DNA of 64,000 nt. It comes from Smittia aterrima (lineage: Eukaryota > Arthropoda > Insecta > Diptera > Chironomidae). A model generated the notes under the pieces. It saw nothing but the letters and a program-made list of their open reading frames with translations. It did no database searches and was not told the origin of the DNA. Location: assembly GCA_033063855.1 (NCBI GenBank), contig CP093830.1, forward strand, positions 12,524,854 to 12,588,853, in the 5' to 3' direction. Below are positions 22,101 to 33,800 of the stretch, piece by piece; position 1 is the stretch's first letter; each line of letters begins with the position of its first letter. The position numbers were made by a program, and so were the translations under genes.

Positions 22101-25019
22101 TTGCTACCTGTTGATGATGTGTGTCTCTCTCTCTCCCTTTCCCCATCGTGTTCCTCTTGTTAACTTGCGCTTAAGAATGACTAACATATTAAATTTTAAT
22201 AAGCCATCAAATTGGTGGCACCGCCCACTGTTTAAAAGATAATTTATAGGTTTTCACACGTTTCTTCAAAAGACTTCTCTCGCTCGGTTTTATGATTAAA
22301 ATAATCTTCCAGATGGCCCCCGAAAATTATTAACGTAAACATCTTCTTTAATTAAATTAACATATTGAGAGAATCATTCAAATTGTCGTTTAACGAGGAT
22401 CAAGCTGGGATTTGCATAAACTTATCGAAGCGAAGTGAGTTGCTGCAGTTTGAGGAAGGAAAGAAGAGTTTCGGCGATAGGAGAAGCACTCAATAAATAA
22501 TATTTTGTGGCGAAGACACCTGCCGAGCCGATTAAAGTTTTAAGTGAAACTCTCTCGCTTTGCGGTTTCGTTTAAACTTTAAACGCCATCAGAATCTATT
22601 TCGTGGACGAACGACTATGAATTGCTGATTAACTTTAATCGTATCGTATTCAAAAGTGGATGACGAGCGCTCGTATCAGAGAGAAGAGCGAAGGGAGATG
22701 TGGGTTCTCTGATAAACGAAATGTTTCAGAAAATATTTATTTACCGTTTAATTGAAAGAAATGCTTCCGTCCAAGTTTGGAGAAGACTTCGACGAGGAAT
22801 GTCTTGCGGCGAGCAAATTAACTCCGCATGCAAATCAATTAGTAATTTGTCGAGTCGAAGAGCAGGCGAGTGAATTTCCAACTTGCCCAAAACGATATTG
22901 TAATGCTTTAATTGACTCATTATTCGACCATTATCATACAAAAGGCGATTTCGGAGAACAATCGAAAAATTTAAATAAAAAGTGTCTTTGGCTTCTTTAC
23001 TTCGCTTGTTTCGCAGAGGATATCGCCGCGAGTTGGAGAGCTGTGGGAAAAATATCGGCGATTTAATTGTGTTAGAAGTCGAACCAGATGCAGAAGGCGA
23101 ACTCTTCGAGTAGAGCAAGGCGCTAGGCAACTTTTGCTCTCATTCTTCACTGCATTTATTTTCTTATTACATTCTTCAATGAGGTAAAAATTATCTCGAT
23201 TATTGCAGCGCAAAGAAGTTTCCATAATCAATCTGGCCGAAGAGGAAAGCATTTATCGTAGCTGAGAGCGTAGAACATGTGCTTTAGCACAGCTCTCTTA
23301 TATCAATTATACTGTCAACAATGAGTGTGTGTGTGTGTATGTTGCGAACAGAGTTTTCCACCTGATGCGAACGGATCGCGCTTTGTACTGAAGTGGAGAA
23401 GAAGACAACAGCGACGACGACGATGAAGAATAAAACTGCAAATTCCAATCAACTTATTTCAGCTCGTTTTATCTCTTCTCTTTGCCTTTCTTTCTTCATT
23501 TCTCTGCTGCTTCGTATTCTCCGCGTACATATCGAACACATATTTTCGCCGAAAGGCAGCGTGTGAGAAATATTTTGCATTTAGGACTCCGCTGTACTTA
23601 TAAGTACAACTTTTATTATATGCCAATAAGGCATATTTGTAATGTTGGGTTTAATTTTTTCGTGTTCAATCTTTCACCATCGCCTTTTAAAGAAGGGTTG
23701 TTGATATTGTTGGAGCTTTTTTTTAGCTTTGTATTTGGTAGTAGAGGAGATCTTAATTAAGTTCTGCCAACATGCCCGCTGTATATGGCACAGCGAGCGC
23801 GAGAAGCGGAGCATACATCGCGGAACCGAAACCGATCCGATTTTCATTTTGATTAGAGGTTCAAGTTTACGCGGGGAGCAACGATAAAGCCAAAAACCCG
23901 TTGTGAATATTTAATCAAATCGAGCTTTTCTTCTTTTCCCATCCTCCTCCTTCTTTTTCTCGAGAGTTTTATTGCTTTTTCGCAATAGATCTCGGAAACA
24001 CACAACATTTAATGTATTCACAAAAGAGGCCCCAGTCAAGTTTGCGCAGAGATTCGAATCATTATCACAGAAGAAGAAAAAAAAACTGTTGCTTGCGCTT
24101 GTGGAGAGCGCAAAAGCGAAGCTAGCACACAAGAATGTATGAACGCTATGCGCTTAAATCTCGTGTTTTATGAGGAAGATAAAACTGTTATCTATGAAAC
24201 AAGTCATTCGAGTAAAAAAAAAGAGGAATCACAACGAAACGAGCAGCTTCGAGCTCAGTGTGCTGGGCTATGTCGAATGGAAATTGAAGAAAAAACAATT
24301 ATCAGCTCGTTATCATCGAGCGTTTATGTTTAGTTTTGTTAGAGTCCAGTGTGTTCTGCATATTAACACATGACGATTGTTTCAAAAGGCTCTCGGACTG
24401 GCCATGACTTTATCTCGAAGATATCTTTGAACCTCGACATTTAATTGTGAGAATTGACTTCTCCTTCGAGTCTTTCGAGTCTTTATTCTAAAAATTGATG
24501 AAACAAATTTTGAAATTTCTAAAAGTTGCTGTTATCAGAATTTGCTTTCGAGTTGACTCTTTCGACAGACAAAGGAGAGTGTCAGATTCAAGGCTGGAGA
24601 AATTTGAAGCTGTGCACTGTTGTGTAACGACGAAGCTCAAAAAGAATTCTTTTCTTTGACGATATTAAATTTTGCAGCGACAGCGAAAAGAGGGAAAAGT
24701 CGTGTTTCAAAGTGTTTTACATGCAAGCAACGGCAAGTGACTTATGGATGGGAAAATTTACATGTTGAAGTTGGCGACTCTTTAAGAAGTTTTATCACGT
24801 ATTTAAGATAAAAAGGTTTAAAGAGAACAAGAGGTGTAAAGTGTTCGTGGCATGTTAAAAATATATTAATTTCGAGAAGTGTCGCTTTCCTGCTGCGAAT
24901 CCACGGTCTCATTAAATGAAGTAGATGTGCTATTGACTTACGTTTGGAACGAGATCGAGGATCACAATAAACATGAGTATTCCAATTCTAATCCATAAAT
25001 GTTTATTTTCCATTCTCAT
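10160..25019 (-). CDS. Ser: Serrate, DSL-family Notch ligand (Jagged type)
   Basis: Transmembrane ligand that activates Notch on neighbouring cells. Coding exons in transcription order: 25019-24942, 15148-14858, 14512-14455, 14364-13927, 12648-12280, 12141-11650, 11539-11019, 10936-10160. They total 3024 bases, 1007 residues, with every splice phase matching. Domains: signal peptide 1-26; MNNL domain about 27-123 (FELKILEISN, GYCCG, AFRLCLKEF); DSL domain about 182-224 (FFGHYTCGSKGQKVC); about eight EGF repeats to about 575; a Jagged/Serrate-type Cys-rich VWC-like region (NLWCGLPNC, VCVPALKETC); TM helix about 813-834; cytoplasmic tail with EEKSNNLQNEENFRRYANPL and YKTQNSD, both of which match Drosophila Serrate and exclude Delta. 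The fly protein is about 1400 residues with about 14 EGF repeats, so this one is short. The EGF stretch around 11840-11930 (CLSYNCAEDSTDLCASGPC) looks like two repeats joined. Start ATG 25019 has an in-frame stop just upstream. Confidence 0.93.
15149..24941 (-). other. Ser: Serrate intron 1 (9.8 kb)
   Basis: Bounded by a GTAAGT donor after the signal-peptide exon and a pyrimidine-rich acceptor before the MNNL exon. No nested gene could be supported. Open frames of up to 147 codons (19537-19980 minus, 16773-17201 minus, 22741-23130 minus) have no recognisable domain and several lack an ATG. It holds a GT dinucleotide run at 23325-23338, trinucleotide GTC/GTT patches near 16480 and 18388, and several CT-rich tracts. 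A long first intron in a patterning gene is a likely place for enhancers, but I see none directly. Confidence 0.8.
23325..23338. repeat. (GT)7 microsatellite
   Basis: Uninterrupted GT dinucleotide run inside Serrate intron 1. It is short and of no evident function. Confidence 0.7.
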
Positions 25020-28000
25020 TTTAGTTTAATCATAGTTTGTCTTCCTGTTCCTGTTTGATATATTGTGTCCGCTGTGTGCAATTTGCTCTCTCTCTCTCGC
25101 TATGCTTGCTGCTCTCATCCATGTATTAATTGGCAAATCAATTCTCGACTCAATGCGATGACATGTTTGACCATTACGTTTCTGTTTCTTCGTGTTTTTT
25201 TTTATATTTTTTTTTTTGTAAAACTTCTCGACGTCTCTCGCGTTTCTATAAATGTCTATCTATGTAACAATTGCATGGAAACATCTTTTTGCGCGCAGAA
25301 CGGAAGATGCACATGAGAACAAACTATCAATTAACCGAATATAATGCAATTTATGGTAAAAATGCATTTTCAATATTCAATTTTTTACGCTGAAGATTTT
25401 CTTTCCATTTCTCTCACTCAATCGTCGACTTGCGTTTTACATTTTTCTCTGTTTCTTTCTCCTCGCGATGTGCATAAATTTTCATTTTTCCACACGTTTT
25501 AAGATTTAATTTTATTTTAATATCTCTTCTGCGCTGTTTGCCTCTTTTTCATTCCTCGAACGAGAACTTATGCTTTATCTGCACATAAAACTCATGCACA
25601 TTCTTCAAAAGAACTTCTTCTTTCGATTCTTCCTTCGTTTTTTTTTATTCCGACTTCAAATGAAAAACATTTAATTCGTGAACACACAGGTATTCAAGAA
25701 ATGTATTTAGAGAGAGATGATCATGCTTCACACATGAAATACTCGATTAATTTTACGACAAAACTCTTTAAAGCACAAAATTGCACAATTTTTCTTTTCC
25801 ACTTTTTTTATTTGTCTGCCTTTTCTTTCCTTCTGCGAAATTCTGTTCTTTACGATGAGCAGCAAAGATGAAAAATTAATTAAACTCTTCCCTTATCCCT
25901 GGGAGATTTAAGATTAACACCGCGACTAAGTCAATTTTTCTTATCGCGTTTCACTTTCGTCCAATAAAATTTATTTATTTTCAAAAAAATAAAATATTTT
26001 TTTTTTGTTATTCGAGCTTTATCTGTTTTATTTTTTTGTGAATGAGATTTATTATGTTGAGCGTTCTGTGAGTTCCCGCGAGGCAAACAATTGTGCAACC
26101 GTTCAGGAACAACGATAATAACAAACTGCTCAATTTTGCCAGCGGGAATAAAGCTTTAGGCTACGGAACAAGAAATCGCCTCTCTCTCATTCACGATTCT
26201 CTCTCAAGCGCTTTTTTCACTTCGTCGCTTATTCGCTGAGAGCGATATCTCGATATTTTAGATTTTTCGTTGAGGGTCCGAAGAGATTTCTTCAATAACA
26301 CTCTAACCATAAAGAAATATTTTTTACTTTTGATAATATTTCATGGAACGTAGTATTTGAGTTTACCAAACATAAAACTTTAGATTAATCACACATTATG
26401 CAATCAAATATTGATTAAATCTTAAGCCAAGCTCAAACAGTTCTCAATTTCTTTTTCTTCGGCTTCTTTCGATCGAGACCATACGCAAAGATTCAGCTGT
26501 GAGTCATGTTAAGATTATTATAGAAATGTAATAAACGTTAATAATGAAATTGCCGCGCGCAATGAAGAGAGTAAAAAAAAGTTAAGTTAAATATCTTTTA
26601 AAGGCATTGTGAACAATGTCGATGCAGAACGAACAAGTTAAATGCTCATAAGAGATATGTGGAGGAAAAAATTGCAATTGTAACATCTTTTTCTGCTCGC
26701 TATAGGAGAAGGAGCGTGCACGTTAATGGAACTTATTATCGTTGTTTATATTAAAGCGACGATTACGTCGTGTGATTTCATTTAATTTCACGCTGCTGAG
26801 CATCCCATTCGGGTTTAATCTCCCTCGTCTTCGAATGGAAATTCTTTTCAGCCACGTGGTTGGTTCATTGCGATACTATTTACTAGCTTAAAGATATAAT
26901 TACAGTTTGTTTTATTTTTTTTATTCTACCTTAGTTGCATCGTTTTCCACTCAATTAAGCGAGAGTTCTTAATAATATCAAACCAGATGTTGGAGCGATG
27001 CTTTCATAAATTAAAAGTCTGACATCGAACGAACTGGAATATTGCGAAAGGAGAGAGAATATTAAGTAAAATCTCTGTGAGAACAAGGCTGATTATTCGA
27101 TTAAATCAAAGCGACGGACGAAGAGGGAAAGGAAGGGAGACAGAATCAGGTGAAATGCAAATTAATGTGCCGTCGGGGAGAGGCTTTGCTCATGTAATCA
27201 AATCAAGCAAGCATTAATAAACAATGTTTAAATGACACGTTGACAAGATTATGATAATTTGAGAGATACTTAACTCTGTGAGTGAAAATATTAAGGTTTT
27301 AATTACGCGCTGCCTGAGAGGAAATTGCCGGAGCGAATGTGAGGATTGTCTTGTTGAGTAAGCAGTTGACGAGAGGAATTAAAAAACTTCTTTACGGGTT
27401 TGAAAGTTTTTATCACGAAAATTTCTAAAGCCCAGTCCAGTTTTACGGCATTAGCTCTGATAAAAAAATTATTCGGCTGCTTCGAGATTATTTAATTTAT
27501 TTTTTTCTTAAACTTTCCGCTCTGACACCTGACAGCGTGACATGTTTGAAGAGATTAATTTGGATTGGTAGCTTTGAAAATATAAATTAAAGTTCATTCG
27601 CTCTCGTTTGATTCATTTTTAAGTTGAGTGCGAAATGATGAAATCGTTGCTCGTCTTATTGGTTTCTTGAGCCATCGTTAAAGTCTTTCGTACGCATCTT
27701 CTTATGGTTTGCAAAATAAAGTCGATGTGAATGAAACTGCTCGATTATCGCATTTCGGCGGCGAAATTCTTTTCATATTTTCAGAATCAAATGCAAGCAG
27801 ATTGACGCGATTATTTGAGACTGTGCTTAGAGGAATTTCCTGTTGTCAAAGAAGATTTCAAGAGAATTTTTTCCAAACTGAGTCATGAAAATTCATTTGA
27901 AAGAAAATGTTTGGTTTGAAGATTTTTGGAGAATGACTCAATCTCGTGCGATACTCGATCAATGTCAATCTGCCCTGATTTACTTAGAAATGTTAATAAA

Positions 28001-28246
28001 TAATAAAATATTTTATGCGAATTTCAACGATTCAATTGAGAGTTATGTGAGAAATTGAAACAAAAATTTAATGCTTCATTCAACGATTTTATGTTTTTCA
28101 ATTCATTTCAAGTAAAGATGTCTCTGAGAGTCTGTGCTTCGTTAGCAACTCGCGTAGATTGTGAACGACACTTCAAAACAAGAACCTTCATTGACTGCTG
28201 CTGTTGTCTGAGTTTTTACGATCTATTAGTTGTTTCTGATTCAATA
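25020..28246. promoter_or_regulatory. Divergent intergenic region, Serrate (-) and Memo (+)
   Basis: 3.2 kb separates the two divergent start codons, so both promoters and 5' UTRs must lie here unless there are further non-coding first exons. No coding sequence was recognised. An open frame at 28055-28354 runs in frame into Memo exon 1, but its upstream part is not Memo-like and the family normally starts at the later ATG. Homopolymer A/T runs are frequent around 25190-25220 and 25980-26040. No specific transcription factor site is claimed. Confidence 0.55.
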
Positions 28247-30065
28247 ATGTCGAGCCGAAACGCCAGTCATGCTGGAAGTTGGTATACGTCAAATGGTAAG
28301 AAGATTTTATTCAAGAAAGTGAAGAAGTTTCTGTGTCAATCAGATTTGCGATGAAAATATTTCGCTATTTATAATCCAACATATCGCACTCGCCAACCGA
28401 TGCAATTTATCATCCATTCGTTATTCGTTCAATCTCCATCTCGCCTCAGTTACCTATGCAACGCTTTGATACTTTTGTTTGGGCGGATAAACAAGAAAAT
28501 ATTTTTTCGGGGCGAGACAAAGAAATGGAAAAAGAAGAAATTGCCGAAGCTGTGAGCTTAGAGCATCGAATCAGTGAGATGAAGACTCAGTTCCAACAGT
28601 CGTACGATGTTTTTATTCGAGCTCATGAGGAATTATCTAAAATCTCATTTGACTCTTCTAAATCTTTTGCTGTTGATTCACTCGGCGGCTTATCCAATTT
28701 GGAAGCAAACGATGTCAAAGAAATAGTCGAAGCCGGCTCAATCGATCAGTGCATTTCAACCTTGCGATCCAAGATCGAAATTACTGATTCTGAGCGTTCA
28801 AACACTTTCCCAGACGTTTCCAAGTTGCTAAGCATCATGAACGGATTGCAAGATGATATCGAATCGTTGACGGAGAACCAAAAGCAATTCGTGAAACTCT
28901 CGAACGATGTCAATGAAGAAATGAGTTTATATGAGAAGCGAATGGAGGACTCGATTAATCAGCTAGACGACTTAGTCGTTGAATCTTTGGATGGATCTGA
29001 TTCGAGCGAGAATGGCGAAGAAGAGGAGGATGAAGAATCTCTTGACTCAGAAACTTCTTTCATTTAAAGAAAATAAATTTTCTGCAACAATATTTAAGTT
29101 TTCTTTTGATTTAAAAAATTTCAGGATCTGAACTGAATAATCAGCTTGAGAACTGGTTGTCACTAGCTGAGTTGAGCTATGGCCCAGCCAGAGGAATAAT
29201 TGCTGTAAGTTTTTATTTCGCAATCTTGATTTTAAGCGTAACTAGAAATTCTCTTTTTAGCCTCATGCTGGTTACTCTTACTCAGGCGAAACAGCCGCGT
29301 GGGCTTACCGTCAGATCAGCCCTGCAACTGTGAAGCGAATTTTCATTCTCGGTCCTTCGCATCACGTTCGGTTGAGCAAGTGCGCTTTGTCTGTTTGTAA
29401 GAAATACGAGACACCGCTCTACGATCTCAAAATCGATGCTGGCATCGTCGCTGAGCTTGATGCAACGAAAGAGTTTCAATGGATGGACTTGAAAACAGAT
29501 GAAGATGAACACAGTATCGAAATGCATTTGCCATATATCGCGAAAGTTATGGAAGACTTCAAGGATCAATTCACGATTGTTCCAGTTCTCGTTGGCAGTT
29601 TAGAGCCAGCAGTTGAGAAAATGTACGGAGAGATCTTCGCCCCTTACCTCGCAGACCCTGCGAACTTATTCATCATTTCCTCTGACTTCTGTCATTGGGG
29701 CAGTCGTTTTCGATACACATACCACGACAAGTCTGCTGGTCCCATTTGGAAGTCAATTGAAAATTTGGATAAGAATGTGAGTTGAATATTAAATTTTATC
29801 ACGATCGATTGTTTCACGAAAAATATTTTAGGGCATGGATCTCATCGAGACATTAAAGCCTGAATCATTTACGGAATATCTGAAGAAGTATCAAAATACT
29901 GTTTGCGGTCGACATCCGATTTCTGTTTTCATGCAATCAATCGCTTCACTGGCCCGTCAAAATTACCAGATGAGCTTTAAGTTCCTGCGCTACGCGCAAA
30001 GCAACCAAGTTACTAGCTCATCAGACTCATCAGTCTCTTACGCAAGTGGCAGTCTCATTGTTTAA
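28247..30065 (+). CDS. Memo: Memo homolog (mediator of cell motility 1)
   Basis: Member of the MEMO1 family, a small cytosolic metal-binding protein of the extradiol-dioxygenase fold tied in mammals to ErbB2-driven motility and redox control. Exons 28247-28295, 29125-29204, 29261-29776 and 29832-30065 sum to 879 bases, 292 residues, close to human MEMO1 (297). Family landmarks are present in order: SHAGSWY near the N-terminus, IIAPHAGYSYSG (His45), IFILGPSHHV, TDEDEHSIEMHLPY, SSDFCHWGSRFRY, and NTVCGRHPI near the end. The His in APHAGY, the His in GPSHH and the Cys in CGRHP, described as the metal-site residues, are all kept. The start is ATG 28247, matching the family N-terminus. Intron 1 (829 bases) contains another open frame. 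Confidence 0.95.
28456..29067 (+). CDS. Acidic coiled-coil protein nested in Memo intron 1
   Basis: Uninterrupted frame of 203 codons, on the same strand as Memo and wholly inside its first intron, ending 58 bases before Memo exon 2. The middle looks like amphipathic helices or coiled coil (HRISEMKTQFQQSYDVF, LLSIMNGLQDDIESLTENQ, YEKRMEDSINQLDDLV). The last 30 residues are an acidic Ser/Glu/Asp tail. Codon use and composition look like real protein, not intronic DNA. The general layout (short helical protein with a conserved C-terminal helix) reminds me of dynactin subunit 3 (p24), but the similarity is weak and I do not assign it. It may have its own promoter in the intron, or be read from an unspliced or alternatively spliced Memo transcript. 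A pyrimidine-rich CAG lies just before the ATG and could be an acceptor. Confidence 0.65.
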   Translation: MQRFDTFVWADKQENIFSGRDKEMEKEEIAEAVSLEHRISEMKTQFQQSYDVFIRAHEELSKISFDSSKSFAVDSLGGLSNLEANDVKEIVEAGSIDQCISTLRSKIEITDSERSNTFPDVSKLLSIMNGLQDDIESLTENQKQFVKLSNDVNEEMSLYEKRMEDSINQLDDLVVESLDGSDSSENGEEEEDEESLDSETSFI

Positions 30066-30159
30066 TGTAACTTTCGTTTTCATCTTCAATTATCGCCTAG
30101 AAGAAATAATTTTTCAACGAATTTGGTTGCAATTTGGGATCGTGAATTCATTTTATTCT

Positions 30160-30165
30160 AATAAA
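30160..30165 (+). terminator. Memo: Likely poly(A) signal of Memo
   Basis: AATAAA 95 bases after the Memo stop codon, at a typical 3' UTR distance. Confidence 0.55.
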
Positions 30166-30823
30166 ACATTAATTTTTTTCAACATAAAAATGTTTATGTT
30201 TGCGTAAGACGATCAACAGAAATATCTCCAGCAGCTGATTGCACAAGATTGGCCGATATTTTGCTGTTGAAAGGTTTTGCATAAATATTTGCAAGACAAT
30301 GTTTATTTTGTAGTAAAAATGAATAGTTCGAAGCTTATCATTCATCAAATATGTAGATTTTAAATCATTTTATTGACCTAATTAGATTTTCCCTGAGTTT
30401 TTGTCAACTACGTTCAATTTAATATTCACACCCCCCTTACAATAACTTTCTCTACATTTCCTTTGACAAAGGGAATTTTATGGACATTTTAAAGCTCCCC
30501 TTGAACGTAGTTCTCGAACATTCAACCTTGGTGCCGAAGTTCGATATACGGTTCTGGTACATTTTCTTTTTTTTTGGAATGGCGATTCATTATTTGTGAC
30601 GGATTTTTTTTGTGAATTTGATGAAAAACAAGTGCAAATCGTGAGATAAACTAAAGAAATTTATAGTTGAATGCATTTTGAAGGCTTCAGCGTTGTGAAT
30701 GACGCGTTGGCAGAGACCAGAAAAGCAAGAATTGACGAGAAAGTGCATTGTTGAAATATTGAAAGAGACAAAAATAAAAGAATTTCATAAACATTGAAGT
30801 GAAGTGACCCGTAAACATTTGAA
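30166..30823 (+). promoter_or_regulatory. Region between Memo end and sima start codon
   Basis: About 650 bases between the presumed Memo cleavage site and the first sima coding exon. It must hold the sima promoter and 5' UTR unless a further upstream exon exists. An in-frame TAA lies three codons before the sima ATG. No TATA or Inr element is claimed. Confidence 0.5.
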
Positions 30824-33800
30824 ATGTGCAAGATAGCCAGAAGTGGTGAGCAGGAGCTGGATCCCAAAGATATCAGCCTCAAAAATCTCACGATCCAGAA
30901 ACCCAAACCTGAGAAAAGAAGGTGAGTCGCATTGAGTCTCCTGTTGATGTCCTGAGACCGGTTTTGCAAGGCAAGATCAAAACAAAGACGTAGAAAATGG
31001 TTAAGAAGCTTTCAGACAACTCTAAGTGAGCGCTAATTTGCGAATGTAGGATTGCAAACCAGAATTTGGTTTTCTCCTCACGCATACTGACTTGCGTCAC
31101 TTTATTTTAATAAAATTAGCATTCGAGGCTCATCCAGTCATTTGGTTTCATCTGGAAATTCCTACAATTAAATCTTTCTAATGAAACAAAGACTGTTGTT
31201 CTGATCGTCGAGACGAGTAAAGTTCGCAATGATAACAATTCAATAAATCGCTTTCCCCACTTAATTAATTGTCCTTCGACTAATGCGACTCGACAACAAG
31301 AGGCCATGGCTGTGTAAATAAATAAAATGTTGCATTCGATACGCTGAGGAATAATTTGGAAGTTACGAAGAGTAACTTACTGAAAAAAAAAACGAAACCA
31401 GTTTGTTAAAATGAACTTTCCTGCTTAAAATGCATTTTCCTTGTTTGGCCCGAAATTATATCATCGCAATGTTTCTTGTTTACTCGATACCTCGGACTTG
31501 TCTTGAGAAAAAAATATCGATCGATGAGGAACACGACCGAAGGTGAAATAAAGGTCTGTGGCCGTTGCTACTTGAGAGCTTTTAATATTTCGGGTTCTCC
31601 AAATTGCTTACTCTTAAATCAGAGTCGTCACTCGCCAATAAAATGACTGCGAATGAAGACACAAGAGCCACGGAGAGACAAAATTTATGTCACAAACCGG
31701 CGGAGATGAGAAACATTTTTCTTCACGCTCCTCCAAATTTCTTCTTCTTCGTTTGATTTCGCGCTAGCTCGTTTGGTTCAAGGCCTCGTTATTCGTTCTC
31801 TCATTTGAATAATGTTTTTCCTCAGTTAATATCGACTCAAGCTTGTTGACTCACGCACAATGCGGCAATTAAAAGCTCCTCGTTAAATTTTATTTTTTCT
31901 CCAAAGAAATGTAAATTTATCCCAATTTAGAATTCTCCTCGTTGTTTACAAAATTCCATGAAAGCTCCACAAAGAGAGAAAACATGTAAACAAGTTAAGC
32001 AGAGTAGACGACTGACTTATTTTTCTTGAGCATTCAAGAGCGAACAAATTGGTGTCCTCGACTTTTGAATATAAACTGCCACCATCAAAAATATTTCACA
32101 CAACAATTTCCTTATCGAACTTCGAGGTGACGTCTGACTGCAGCAGAAGCGAGTTAATTTAAAATGTTAGATTCGCAAACTGGAATAGTATTCGTATTTG
32201 ACTGATAACAACACATCGTTGTCTTCTTCATCGCTTGTATTTGTATGAATGCAAACTAACGCGTGTATTCGAAGGATAAATAAAAGACACATGCCGGTTG
32301 ATAGAGCTTAGGTTCATTCAAACATAAACAAAGGTGACTCGACAATATTTCTGTTTTGATATCTCTATCGTTGAGTCAGATGAATGATCTCTGCCAAAAA
32401 GTAATCAGGAAGAGATCGTGATGATAATTTCTCACAAGACTTTCGACGTAGGCTCGTAGCACATGACAAATCGTGAAACATAACGGGGAATTGCACGTGA
32501 AAAATCTAATTTAAGCTTCTCAATTGTTTCGAGCTGAAGTCGACATCGCCAGAGAATGAGAGAGCGGGAAAAATTCCGCCAATATCTCAAACCATTCATG
32601 TAACTTAATTACGGCTATCGCTTTAGATTGAAATCTCCCTGCTTGCTCGTTAGCTATTGACAACATAATAGCCACGTTCTTTCAATAAATTTATTTACAT
32701 CTCGAAAAGGGCGAACAGGAGAATAAAGAAATGTTGTTAGATCGCGTGAACTTTGCGCTCAGCCAGTAGAGCTCTTCACATTATGTGCCTTCAAATAGAA
32801 CTCACATCACCTTACATTCAACTTTTATCTTATCAAGCTACGAGTTGGTGATGATAACATGCTGGTTGCTATTAATTGAGCAAATAGTACAAAGATGTAG
32901 CCACATTTCCGTGGCAGAGAAGTGAGCCTAAATCTAGTAGCGAGCGCGATAACACGAATGGTAGCCGATAATCGTCGAATTTAAAGCAATTTTTTGATTT
33001 ATATTATCGAGCTGTTAACCGAACTCTTATCACTTTAAAACCATTGATTAAATAGCCCGGTAAAATGTATTTCGAAGAGTTTTCAATTCAGTTCGGTTTC
33101 GATTTCAAGCGTTGCTGTTTGTCATATTCAAAGTGCTCGCTAAAAAAATTATCCGCGATGAATAACCATTTTCCCATTGACGAGCAGTTCAACTGCAGCT
33201 TTGGCTGCGAAAATGCCAATCAGTGTGAATATTACAACAATTTGCCGCCGAATCAAGTGGCCTCGCAATTGCAGAATTATGTTGAGAATGGCAATTTCTA
33301 TTATGGCCAGGGCTATGATGATGGTGTCGTGCCATCAAATCATTTCGAAAGTAACAATCAGCCACTGCCTAGTTATCAAAGTTATCCAATACAAACGATA
33401 GTTCAAACGCCAATGAATAACTTTTACAATCAAGTTGTCGAGCCGGCTGTTCAACAACTTCCAGTAGCCAATTACTTTACTGACACTGTCCAGGCATATC
33501 CACCGTGTCAGGGTCCTCAACCATGGAATTTTGCTCCGTGTTATGGATACTACGGAGAGGCGCCTTGTCAGTTCGCAAACGTTGTTGATATGGAAGATTT
33601 CATGTAAGTTGATTTGACGAATTGGATTAGGGCTCCAAAATTCTGTCATCGGATTGAGACATTCGCTGGCGTTTCCCTCTTATCAGTTATTAAACCTCAA
33701 TGGTTTGTTTAACAACTTCATTTTTGAGTTGTTCAATGCAAAATGTTCTCTAATCTGGTACGTGATTCTTCGATCACAAATTGATAAGACAACGCTTTTT

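Noticed and set aside
22741..23252. Overlapping minus-strand frames as candidates for the Serrate first exon
   Set aside because: No signal peptide and no phase-0 donor; the exon at 24942-25019 fits both requirements.
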